Part shown: positions 16,791 to 24,490 of the stretch, piece by piece
Layout of the letters: each line of letters begins with the position of its first letter
Numbering within the stretch: the first letter of the stretch is position 1
Assembly: GCF_003391395.1 (NCBI RefSeq)
Contig: NZ_CP024190.1
Span: 5,642,001 to 5,706,000, forward strand
Direction of reading: 5' to 3'
Source of the DNA: Mycobacterium marinum
GTDB taxonomy: Bacteria; Actinomycetota; Actinomycetes; Mycobacteriales; Mycobacteriaceae
DNA length: 64,000 nucleotides
Made by a program: the position numbers and the translations under genes
The notes under the pieces: model-generated
What the model was told of the DNA's origin: nothing
Database searches by the model: none
The model's input: the letters and a program-made list of their open reading frames with translations, nothing else

Positions 16791-17612
16791 TCAGTCGACC
16801 GAAGCATTGAGGATCGGCCGGTCGACCCCCGCCCCCGGGCCATCGAAGTGCCACCACTCACCGGAGTACACGCTCAACCCGCCGTAGTTCATCGCGTCGC
16901 GCAGCCGTTTACGGCCGGCTTGGGCCGCCTCACTCACTCCTTCGGTGGCGAATGCCTTGGCCCGCGCCGAGAAGTCATCGAAGTCGGTGCCCATGTCGGC
17001 CAGGCAGATTCCGCTTATCTGCCGCTGGGACGGGCATTGTGGCGACACGCTGGCATAGGTCACGTCAACCGAGCGACCCGCCTCGTGGCTGCGGGCGTAT
17101 TGGCCCGGACGCGCCACCCAGGCCGGGTTCGGGACCACCTGGAACATCTTGACCTGGACATCGTGCGGTCGGTAGCAGTCCCAGAACACCAGCGCCTGCC
17201 CTTGCGGGCGCAGCGCCGCCGCGGCGGCCGTCAACCCCGGCGCCATCGATTCGTGCACCAGACATCGGGCATTGGCGGGATACAGCTGCGTGCGGGTGAA
17301 GTTATTGGTGGTCGCGTAGCGCAGGTCGATGATGGCGTCGGGAACGACACTGCGCACATCGACAAGGCCGGCCGCAGCCGCGGCGGCACTGACGGGCGGG
17401 ACGGACCCGGCCGGCACGCTGGCCGTTGTCGCGACGGCTCGCACGGCCGAGGTGACCACCGGAGGCGATGGGATCGATGACCCGTCGGGACTCGTCCACA
17501 CACCCGACGGCGCGGCGGTGATACCGCAGGCCACACCGCAGGCGACGAGGGCAGCGGCGGCGCCAACCCTTCGCAATGGGCCGCTATGGAGTGCATCGGC
17601 AATACTGCTCAC
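16791..17612 (-). CDS. secreted D-alanyl-D-alanine dipeptidase (VanX-like, M15D)
   Basis: A 273-residue zinc peptidase of the VanX/DdpX family, which cut D-Ala-D-Ala. Zinc ligands lie in YARSHEAGRSVDVT (His, Asp of SxHxxGxxxD) and in SGEWWHFDGP (catalytic Glu, His ligand); DMGTDFDDF is the usual VanX block between. The N-terminus has a hydrophobic stretch ending in LVACGVACG, which fits a lipobox, so it is probably a lipoprotein or exported enzyme acting in the cell wall. The stretch between signal and domain is Ala/Pro/Val rich. A role in recycling peptidoglycan D-Ala dipeptide is likely; no van genes are nearby. Confidence 0.9.
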   Translation of the reverse strand: MSSIADALHSGPLRRVGAAAALVACGVACGITAAPSGVWTSPDGSSIPSPPVVTSAVRAVATTASVPAGSVPPVSAAAAAAGLVDVRSVVPDAIIDLRYATTNNFTRTQLYPANARCLVHESMAPGLTAAAAALRPQGQALVFWDCYRPHDVQVKMFQVVPNPAWVARPGQYARSHEAGRSVDVTYASVSPQCPSQRQISGICLADMGTDFDDFSARAKAFATEGVSEAAQAGRKRLRDAMNYGGLSVYSGEWWHFDGPGAGVDRPILNASVD

Positions 17613-17683
17613 CGCACCGAGGCTACGTCGGGTCAGCCCGTTCTCACGTTTATCGCCGACGGTGTTCGGCGATCAGCGGCCGA

Positions 17684-17986
17684 TCAATGTTCGTCGTAGT
17701 GCCCATCGTGGGCGGCATGCCGGCATCCGTCATGGATGTAGTCGACGTGATCGCCGTGGGGAACGGCGACGTGGCCGCAGCCATCGCCGTGAGTGTGATC
17801 GTGCCCGTCATGCACGCAGTGGCCGTCGGCGGGTTCACATTCGTCAAAGTGATCGCCGTGGCGCCGGTGCAGATGACCGTCGTGCAGATAGTCGACGTGA
17901 TCACCATGCGGAATCGCGACATGTCCGCAACCGTCGCCATGCGAATGGTCGTGCCCCGCGTGCTGCCGGTGCGCTATCGCGTTCAT
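17684..17986 (-). CDS. histidine-rich protein with two internal repeats, probable metal binder
   Basis: One hundred residues with a very high His content. Two repeats are clear: GHDHSHGDGCGHVAIPHGDH and GHDHTHGDGCGHVAVPHGDH, each followed by VDYLHDG or VDYIHDG, so the gene arose by duplication of a unit of about 40 residues. AGGAG lies six bases before the ATG. The many HxH, CGH and HDH groups suggest zinc, nickel or copper storage or buffering in the cytoplasm; no signal peptide is seen. Expression is probably tied to metal, but no metal-regulator site could be identified. Confidence 0.85.
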   Translation of the reverse strand: MNAIAHRQHAGHDHSHGDGCGHVAIPHGDHVDYLHDGHLHRRHGDHFDECEPADGHCVHDGHDHTHGDGCGHVAVPHGDHVDYIHDGCRHAAHDGHYDEH

Positions 17987-18292
17987 CTCTTTCTCCTTGT
18001 GATTGTTGAGCGGGCCGGGAATGTCGACATGTTGGGCGCGTCAGCGGAGTTGTCGATCGGCGGTCGAGCTGTCGACACCACCATTCAATCCTCAACCAGC
18101 CATCACGGGGGACAAGAGCAGAAAGTCACCGAAAACTCTTGGATCGAGTGTCTTCGAGCCAACGGACATCGCACGCCACCGGCCAGCCAACAACGGCGCA
18201 AGATTTCGTCGGGGTTTCGGTTGGGCGAAGATACCGCAGCTTTCAAACACCGCCATTACATATGTTGCTAATCGAACTATACCGTTGGCGCG
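17987..18292. other. intergenic region between the divergent His-rich and CBM2 genes
   Basis: It holds the ribosome site of the His-rich gene next to 17987 and the TACCGT box of the CBM2 gene at 18280. The rest is less GC-rich than its surroundings and shows no further gene. Confidence 0.5.
18280..18285 (+). promoter_or_regulatory. -10 box TACCGT of the CBM2 gene (leaderless)
   Basis: TACCGT ends seven bases before the GTG at 18293 and no ribosome site is present, so transcription probably begins at the start codon. Confidence 0.5.
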
Positions 18293-19111
18293 GTGTCCGA
18301 CGAGAATCGCAACGAGCGCCACCGGCGCCCCGCGCTTCACGCTGCCGTCGCGGCATTTGTCCTGGCCTGCTCCGCTTTTCTCGCCGCCCCCACCGCACAC
18401 GCGGCAGCGATAACCGCCACGCTGGCGGTGACGTCACAATGGGACACCGGCTTCGTCGCCAACTACCGGATCGCCAATCCCGGCGCGACCGAGTTGGCGG
18501 ACTGGAAGCTCGAATTCGACCTGCCCGCCGAAGAATCTGTGACAAATTCGTGGAGCAGCAAGCTGGCCCAATCGGGAACGCATTACGTCCTGACACCCGA
18601 AGAGTACAACCGCACCATCGCGCCGGAGCACTCCATCAGCATTGGCTTTCAGGCCACGCTGGACGGCGATTTCTCGGCCCCACAGAACTGTGTGCTCAAC
18701 GGCGAGTCCTGCACCAGTGCGCCGGACCTAGCGCCGGCCAGCGCGCCGCCTCCCCCGTCCGCCGACGATGCGGCGGCAACACTGGCGGTGATTTCACAAT
18801 GGAATACCGGCTTTGTCGCCAACTACGAAATCGCCAATACCGGATCCACAGCCCTGGATGGCTGGAAGCTCGAATTCGATCTGCCCGCAGACGAATCTGT
18901 CACCCGAGCGTGGAGCAGCAAACTCTCCAAGACCGGCACCCACTACGTCCTGACACCGGAGTCCTACAACACCACCATCGCCCCCGGCAGCTCGGTCACC
19001 GTCGGTTTCCAGGCCGCCCAGACGAGCACGTATTCGGCGCCGGCGAATTGTCAGCTCAATGGCAAAACTTGCGGCGACGGCCCGGCCCCTACCGCCAGCG
19101 TGCGCCACTGA
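18293..19111 (+). CDS. secreted protein of two tandem family 2 carbohydrate-binding modules
   Basis: A 272-residue protein with an N-terminal signal peptide (ALHAAVAAFVLACSAFLAAP, cleavage likely after AHA) and two copies of a CBM2 domain. The copies open ATLAVTSQWDTGFVANYRIA and ATLAVISQWNTGFVANYEIA, each with a TDWKLEF-like strand, LTPE..YN, and a C-terminal NC..LNG..C pair of Cys. A Pro-rich linker (SAPPPPSADD) joins them. There is no hydrolase domain, so it is not an enzyme by itself. M. tuberculosis has a single-module relative (Rv1987, from memory). It may bind cellulose or chitin outside the cell; recent duplication is plain. Confidence 0.92.
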   Translation: MSDENRNERHRRPALHAAVAAFVLACSAFLAAPTAHAAAITATLAVTSQWDTGFVANYRIANPGATELADWKLEFDLPAEESVTNSWSSKLAQSGTHYVLTPEEYNRTIAPEHSISIGFQATLDGDFSAPQNCVLNGESCTSAPDLAPASAPPPPSADDAAATLAVISQWNTGFVANYEIANTGSTALDGWKLEFDLPADESVTRAWSSKLSKTGTHYVLTPESYNTTIAPGSSVTVGFQAAQTSTYSAPANCQLNGKTCGDGPAPTASVRH

Positions 19112-19130
19112 ACGACACCGGTCGCGGGCG

Positions 19131-19421
19131 CTAACCGGCCGGGAAGAGACGAGCCACCAGAATGGCCGCGATAAGGATCGCAAGCGACAGCGGCGCCGCC
19201 ACGGTGCCAATCAACATTCCCCGCCCAACCTGGCCTAGTTTGCCTGGGCTCTTGGCAACAACGGAGGAAATCGACAGGTAGATCAGCGACACCAGGAGTA
19301 CGAAGACCGCCAGCGGCGGAACTGAGAGAACACAGAGCCAGGCCGCGAACTCCACCACCAGGATGTGGGCCAGCGCCACCGCGAAGCTGATCGGTCCATA
19401 ACGGCCGGTCGCCGCGGTCAA
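19131..19421 (-). CDS. small membrane protein, downstream member of a pair
   Basis: About 96 residues with three hydrophobic segments (ISFAVALAHILVVEFAAWL, LAVFVLLVSLIYLSISSVV, LIGTVAAPLSLAILIAAILV). No ATG or GTG suits the beginning; the TTG at 19421 overlaps the stop of the upstream gene as TTGA, which implies translational coupling. The frame extends far upstream but only as a shadow of the neighbour. Family not recognised. Confidence 0.6.
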   Translation of the reverse strand: MTAATGRYGPISFAVALAHILVVEFAAWLCVLSVPPLAVFVLLVSLIYLSISSVVAKSPGKLGQVGRGMLIGTVAAPLSLAILIAAILVARLFPAG

Positions 19422-19750
19422 CGCAACACCAAGAAGGCGAAGGCGATGCCACCGATCAGGACAACCGCGGCGGCGCCGGTGACGCCTAAGCCAATACCGC
19501 GCCGCTGCGAGGAACTCGAGTTGAGCAACACCGCACCGGCCCCCAGCGAAGCGAGCGTCGCCAGGGCCGTCGCGGTCAGCAGCAGCGCACGTTCGCTTCG
19601 CCCGCTTTCCGTCGGAAATGCCCACTTCCCCAACAGCCACATGGCGGCAAGCAACAACAGCAAACAGAATTGAATGACCACCGGCGCCGACCAAGTGGCC
19701 GACCGCCACGCGGTGGCATCCATGTCACGAATACGAGCTAGAAACGACAT
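19418..19750 (-). CDS. small membrane protein, upstream member of a pair
   Basis: About 110 residues with three hydrophobic stretches (VVIQFCLLLLLAAMWLLGKW, LLLTATALATLASLGAGAVL, GAAAVVLIGGIAFAFLVL). AAGGGGGG lies five bases before the ATG at 19750; a GTG six bases further upstream is also possible. The gene is followed by a second membrane protein overlapping its stop codon, so both products may act together in the membrane. Family not recognised. Confidence 0.65.
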   Translation of the reverse strand: MSFLARIRDMDATAWRSATWSAPVVIQFCLLLLLAAMWLLGKWAFPTESGRSERALLLTATALATLASLGAGAVLLNSSSSQRRGIGLGVTGAAAVVLIGGIAFAFLVLR

Positions 19751-20089
19751 CGGCACCCCCCTTGACGCGTCGCGTCACTCTCCTCGATCGGCATGCCACA
19801 CCACTGTCGGCAGCCCCGCCCTGGCCGGCATCCGTGCGCTGGAAACCTAACCCGCCGGCACCAGCTCGAACCTGGCGCATCGCGCCGCGGCTACCGGCAT
19901 ACCTGTCTATCAGACGTTCGGTTCACGCCGAGGGCCAACTCCGCGCCGCCAGCGCCAGCCAAACCTCAGACTAACTTCATATAATTAATCATTAAGTTAT
20001 TGAAGCATGTCGGGTAGCCTGGGAGCAGCAACATCGCCAATCAGAGATGAACCCGAGACTCTCTGCACCTACGAGGGGGGTGTGCGCCG
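19751..20089. other. intergenic region upstream of the carotenoid operon
   Basis: No gene was found. It holds the AT-rich palindrome at 19975-20005. TAGCCT at 20015-20020 could be the -10 box for the crt operon. Confidence 0.5.
19975..20005. promoter_or_regulatory. AT-rich dyad upstream of crtE, probable MarR operator
   Basis: A 31-base dyad centred at 19990 has 11 of 15 matching pairs. The core is TTAATCATTAA and the outer arms are CTTCA and TGAAG. In a GC-rich genome this is striking. MarR regulators bind AT-rich palindromes of this kind, and a marR gene ends this operon. Confidence 0.65.
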
Positions 20090-21289
20090 GTGTCTTCTAG
20101 CGCCCACGGCCAACGGCTGAGCGGACCTGACGAAATGGTGTCGACCAGACAACGACCAACCCTGTCCTTGGCCACAGCCGTCGATTCACCCGATTCCGGG
20201 CGACTGGCGTCCACCCGCGACGCGGTCACCCTCGGCGACGCAGATTGGCGCTCACGGCTGCGCACCGCGGCACTAGCCCAGGTCGCCGACTTCGTCTCCG
20301 ACCGCAGCGCCAGCGCGCTTGGCGGGTCGGGGTGGGAGGTCGCCGGCGACATACTTCTGCGGTTTGTCTCCGAGGGCAAATGCTTGAGATCGACCTTCAT
20401 GTACCTGGGCTGGTTGTGCGGCGCCGGTCCCAACAATGCGGCATTATCGGCCGCGGCAAGCCTGGAGCTGCTGCACGCCTTTGCACTCCTGCAGGACGAC
20501 GTGATGGACCAATCCCCGCAACGACGAGGCAGTCCAGCTGTCCATGTCCAGCTGGCCCGGTGCCACCAGCGGCGCCGGCTATCCGGGGCCGCAGCACGTT
20601 TCGGCGAATCGGCGGCCGTACTGCTCGGAGACATCTGCCTGGTCTGGGCCGAGCAGATGCTGCGGGAAAGCGGAGTCGAGGACCGCCGTCTCCGGCAGGT
20701 ATGGCCCCGCTACGACGCCATGCGCATCGAACTCGCGGTGGGCCAGCTTTGCGACCTGTCCAACGATATCCGCAACCTGCCGACGCTGGATGCCGTCTTG
20801 GACGTGGCGCGGCGCAAGTCGGGTAACTACACGGTGCGCCGGCCACTCGAGATGGGAGCCGCGATGGCCGATTGCGATGAGCGCACGCTGGAACAGCTCG
20901 CGCGATACGGCGACGCCGTCGGAGAAGCGTTCCAACTGCGCGACGACATGCTGGGAGTGTTTGGCACACCGGCGATCACCGGCAAACCCAGTGGCGACGA
21001 TCTCCGCGAACGCAAGGCAACCAGCGTCGTGGTCGCCGCCTACGAGATGGCCGATCCGCCGACGCGTCGGCAGCTTCGCGAGCTGATGAATCGGGCTGAG
21101 CTCGACGACGCGGCGGTTGATCACTGTAAACGACTGATCACCGCGACCGGAGCTGCGCAGCGAATCGAGGACATGATCGACCGCCGTGTCGATCGCGTTC
21201 GAACACTATTGGCCGACATGACGATCGGTCAGCAAACCCGAGCCGCGCTGGGCGATCTGGCAGCAGCCTGCGTGCAGCGCAGCACGTGA
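20090..21289 (+). CDS. crtE: geranylgeranyl diphosphate synthase of the carotenoid cluster
   Basis: A 399-residue trans-isoprenyl diphosphate synthase that builds the C20 precursor for phytoene. The first aspartate-rich motif is LLQDDVMDQSPQRRG and the second FQLRDDMLGVFG; GKCLRSTF fits the first substrate-binding Lys/Arg region. The first 60 residues are a Ser/Thr/Arg-rich extension. GTG 20090 is preceded by GAGGGGGG. It is the first gene of the crt operon, 24 bases before crtI, and sits just after the AT-rich dyad that probably controls the operon. Confidence 0.95.
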   Translation: MSSSAHGQRLSGPDEMVSTRQRPTLSLATAVDSPDSGRLASTRDAVTLGDADWRSRLRTAALAQVADFVSDRSASALGGSGWEVAGDILLRFVSEGKCLRSTFMYLGWLCGAGPNNAALSAAASLELLHAFALLQDDVMDQSPQRRGSPAVHVQLARCHQRRRLSGAAARFGESAAVLLGDICLVWAEQMLRESGVEDRRLRQVWPRYDAMRIELAVGQLCDLSNDIRNLPTLDAVLDVARRKSGNYTVRRPLEMGAAMADCDERTLEQLARYGDAVGEAFQLRDDMLGVFGTPAITGKPSGDDLRERKATSVVVAAYEMADPPTRRQLRELMNRAELDDAAVDHCKRLITATGAAQRIEDMIDRRVDRVRTLLADMTIGQQTRAALGDLAAACVQRST

Positions 21290-21313
21290 GATCACGCAAA
21301 GTAGGGAGCCGCG

Positions 21314-22843
21314 ATGCGAACCATTGAAGGCACTGCCGATCACGTGGTGGTGATCGGTGCGGGACTAGCGGGGTTGGCCACGGCGCTGCACCTGGCGGGC
21401 CGCGGCCGCGCCGTCACGGTCGTTGAACGCGAGGCTTGGCCGGGTGGACGCGCCGGCCGACTCGACATCAATGGATACCGAATCGATACCGGCCCAACTG
21501 TTCTCACCATGACCGACCTTATCGACGAGGTCTTTGCGGCCGTGGGTGAGACGATCTCGGATCGGCTGGAATTGCTTCCCGTCGATCCGGCCTACACCGC
21601 CATGTTCGCCGACGGAAGTTCGATCGATGTGCACTGCGACGCGGATCGGATGGTGGCGGCGATCGACAACTTCGCCGGTCGTGAGCAAGCTACCGGTTAT
21701 CTTCGGCTGCGCGATTGGTTGACCCGGCTATACCGAATCGAATTCGCCGGCTTCATTGCCTCGAACTTCGACTCGCCCCTATCACTGCTCACCCCGCAGC
21801 TGGCGCGACTGGCGGCTGCCGGTGGATTTCGCAACTGGGACAGCATGGTCAAGCGCCACATCACCGACCCGAGGCTGCGTCGCGTGTTCACCTTCCAGTC
21901 CCTCTATGCCGGGGTGGCGCCGCAGGATGCGCTGGCGGCCTATGCCGTTATCGCCTATATGGACACCATATCGGGGGTGTTCTTTCCGCGCGGCGGGGTT
22001 CGTGCCCTGCCTGACGCGCTGGCGGCCGCCGCGGCCTGCGCGGGCGTGCAGTTTCATTACGGTTCGCAGGTAAGCGAACTCGAGCGCGACGGCGCGCGGA
22101 TAACCGCTGTCCGCACCGACAAGGGTGAGCGCATTGCCTGCGATGCAGTGGTGTTGACCACCGAGTTACCCACCACATACCGACTATTGGGCCGAACCCC
22201 CCGCCGGCTTCGCCGGTTACAGGCGGCACCGTCGGCGGTCGTCGTGCACGCCGGCTGCCGCAGCGCCACGATTGCGGGTGAGCCGGCGGCCCATCACACG
22301 ATTCTTTTCGGACAGGCATGGGAACAGACGTTCACCGACATCATTCGCGACGGCCGGCTGATGCGGGATCCATCGTTGTTGGTCACCCGACCGACCGCGG
22401 GCGATCCCGCCCTCGCACCGCCGGGACGAGATCTGCTCTATCTACTCGCGCCGGCGCCCAACCTGACCGCGGGCCGGGTCGATTGGGACAGTGCCGGTGC
22501 TAGCTACGCGCAATCCATGATCGACACCGTCGCCTCCCGGCTGCTTCCGGACCTTCGCGACAGCGTGGAACTACTCGACGTCGTCACCCCCCTGGACTGG
22601 GCCCGGCAGGGCATGGCGGCAGGTACTCCGTTCGCGCTGGCGCATACGTTCGGCCAAACCGGCCCCTTCCGCCCGGCCAACACGGTGCGCGGCATCGACA
22701 ACGCGGTGCTGGCGGGATCGTCGACGGTTCCGGGTGTGGGCGTTCCGACGACGTTGATCTCCGGGCGGCTGGCCGCCGACCGCATCACGGGAAACACCAA
22801 CCGATCAATCCGACACCTCGACCTGAAAGCACAGTTGTCATGA
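21314..22843 (+). CDS. crtI: phytoene desaturase
   Basis: A 509-residue FAD enzyme that turns phytoene into lycopene. The N-terminal dinucleotide fold reads HVVVIGAGLAGLATALHLAG with GGRAGRLD after it, and the C-terminal block is GVGVPTTLISGRLAADRI, as in the bacterial CrtI family. GGGAG lies five bases before the ATG. Its stop overlaps the crtB start by four bases. It is a membrane-associated enzyme, acting between CrtB and the cyclase. Confidence 0.95.
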   Translation: MRTIEGTADHVVVIGAGLAGLATALHLAGRGRAVTVVEREAWPGGRAGRLDINGYRIDTGPTVLTMTDLIDEVFAAVGETISDRLELLPVDPAYTAMFADGSSIDVHCDADRMVAAIDNFAGREQATGYLRLRDWLTRLYRIEFAGFIASNFDSPLSLLTPQLARLAAAGGFRNWDSMVKRHITDPRLRRVFTFQSLYAGVAPQDALAAYAVIAYMDTISGVFFPRGGVRALPDALAAAAACAGVQFHYGSQVSELERDGARITAVRTDKGERIACDAVVLTTELPTTYRLLGRTPRRLRRLQAAPSAVVVHAGCRSATIAGEPAAHHTILFGQAWEQTFTDIIRDGRLMRDPSLLVTRPTAGDPALAPPGRDLLYLLAPAPNLTAGRVDWDSAGASYAQSMIDTVASRLLPDLRDSVELLDVVTPLDWARQGMAAGTPFALAHTFGQTGPFRPANTVRGIDNAVLAGSSTVPGVGVPTTLISGRLAADRITGNTNRSIRHLDLKAQLS

Positions 22844-23799
22844 TTCGCAGTGAATTGGACGCCGCCGGGATCGGTGATCCCCGGTTGCGCGAGGCCTATC
22901 AGCAAAGCCGCCGAATCAACGCCGCCAGCGGGCGTACCTTCTTTTTGGCCACCAGACTGCTGGCACCGGATCAGCGACCACCCGTACACGCCTTGTACGG
23001 TTTCGCCCGGTACGCCGACGACATTCTGGACTCCTTCGATCCGCTGCTGGACACTGACACCCGCGCCCGGCGACTGCAGCAGCTGGCGCAGCAGTTCTTT
23101 TCCGGCGCAGACCATCCCGACAACCCGGTGCTTGCCGCGGTCAGCCACACCGCACGCCGCTACGGCATCGGCGCCGATCTGTTCGAAGATTTTCTGGAAT
23201 CGATGCGCATGGACCTCACCATCACCGACTACCCCGACCGGGATGCGCTCAACACCTACATGCGCGGTTCAGCGGAAGCCATTGGCTTACAGTTACTCCC
23301 GATCTTGGGCACCGTCGTTCCGGCGCAAGAGGCCATACCCTACGCGGCCGCCCTAGGACGCGCATTTCAGCTCACCAACTTCATTCGCGACGTCGACGAG
23401 GACCTGGCCCGCAACCGCGTCTATCTGCCCGCCGACGAACTCGCCGCATATGGGGTTGATCGGGATGTGCTGATGTGGTGTCACCACAACCAGCGCAGCG
23501 ATGGCCGGGTACGCGAAGCTCTGGCCGCCCAACACGAGATCACCAGAGAGACCTACCGGTTCGCCGCCGCCGGGATCCAACTGCTGGCGCCGCGGTCGCG
23601 GCCTTGCGTCGCGACGGCTTTGACGCTGTATTCGGAAATCCTGGGCCGCATCGAAGACGACGACTTCGCGGTGTTCGGCCGGCGCGCCACCGTCGGGACC
23701 GCCCGCCGTCTGCGGGTGGCCGGTGCCGGATTGATACGAGCGTGGCGCGCCCGAACCAGCGGCGCCATCCCCGATCGCTCCGAATACGGTGCCGCATGA
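22840..23799 (+). CDS. crtB: phytoene synthase
   Basis: A 319-residue squalene/phytoene synthase family enzyme that joins two geranylgeranyl diphosphates head to head. The two Asp-rich motifs are YGFARYADDILDSFD and LTNFIRDVDEDLARNRVYLP. It overlaps crtI upstream and crtYc downstream with ATGA junctions, so the genes are translated in a coupled way. Confidence 0.96.
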   Translation: MIRSELDAAGIGDPRLREAYQQSRRINAASGRTFFLATRLLAPDQRPPVHALYGFARYADDILDSFDPLLDTDTRARRLQQLAQQFFSGADHPDNPVLAAVSHTARRYGIGADLFEDFLESMRMDLTITDYPDRDALNTYMRGSAEAIGLQLLPILGTVVPAQEAIPYAAALGRAFQLTNFIRDVDEDLARNRVYLPADELAAYGVDRDVLMWCHHNQRSDGRVREALAAQHEITRETYRFAAAGIQLLAPRSRPCVATALTLYSEILGRIEDDDFAVFGRRATVGTARRLRVAGAGLIRAWRARTSGAIPDRSEYGAA

Positions 23800-24119
23800 C
23801 CGACCGCTGGCAATACCTGCTGGTGCTGGTCGCATGCCTGGCAATCACCGCGCCGCTGGAAGTGTTCGGCGCCGGCGTATATCGGCGCCCGCGAAGGCTA
23901 CTGCGGTCGGTGCTACCGGTGGCCGCGGCATTCCTGTTCTGGGACGAGTTGGCCGTGGCCGCCCGGGTGTGGACTTACGATCCGCGCTACATCAGCGGGC
24001 TGGACATCCCGTTTCGGGTCCCGATCGAAGAGGTGCTGTTCTTTCTGGTGATCCCCATCTGCGCCCTGTTGACCCTCAACGCGGTCAGCACCATTCTCGA
24101 GCGGCTCCGCCGACGATGA
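23796..24119 (+). CDS. crtYc: lycopene cyclase subunit CrtYc
   Basis: A 107-residue membrane protein with three hydrophobic helices, the first half of the heterodimeric actinobacterial lycopene beta-cyclase. The conserved acidic motif is RVPIEEVLFFLVIP. The start ATG overlaps the crtB stop. It works only with CrtYd, encoded next with another ATGA overlap, to form the beta-ionone rings of beta-carotene. Confidence 0.95.
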   Translation: MTDRWQYLLVLVACLAITAPLEVFGAGVYRRPRRLLRSVLPVAAAFLFWDELAVAARVWTYDPRYISGLDIPFRVPIEEVLFFLVIPICALLTLNAVSTILERLRRR

Positions 24120-24490
24120 CCGGGTTGGGGTACACCCTGCCGGCCGTGCTGGCCGTGGCCGGCGTCGGCGCCCTGGAGCTATTGGTACTACGGACCGGGT
24201 TGTTCCGGCGCCCCGCGTACTGGCTATCAATGGTGATAGTGCTGGGCTTTCAGGTTCCGGTCGACGGCTGGCTCACCAAGCTCAGCGCTCCCATCGTCAG
24301 CTACGACGAGCGGCAGATCACCGGCCTGCGGTTCCCGTTCGACATCCCGATTGAAGACTTCCTGTTCGGCTTCGCGATGGTCACTGCCGTTCTACTGCTG
24401 TGGGAGCGACAACGGGAACCCGGTGAGCCCGCACCGCCGAGCCAGGCGGGCAACCACGAGAAGCACAGCTTCGAGGACAAGACATGTTGA
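24116..24490 (+). CDS. crtYd: lycopene cyclase subunit CrtYd
   Basis: A 124-residue partner of CrtYc with three membrane helices and the matching motif DIPIEDFLFGFAMV. The C-terminal 25 residues are hydrophilic (ERQREPGEPAPPSQAGNHEK). Its end overlaps the start of the mmpL gene by seven bases, so the transporter belongs to the same operon. Confidence 0.95.
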   Translation: MTGLGYTLPAVLAVAGVGALELLVLRTGLFRRPAYWLSMVIVLGFQVPVDGWLTKLSAPIVSYDERQITGLRFPFDIPIEDFLFGFAMVTAVLLLWERQREPGEPAPPSQAGNHEKHSFEDKTC

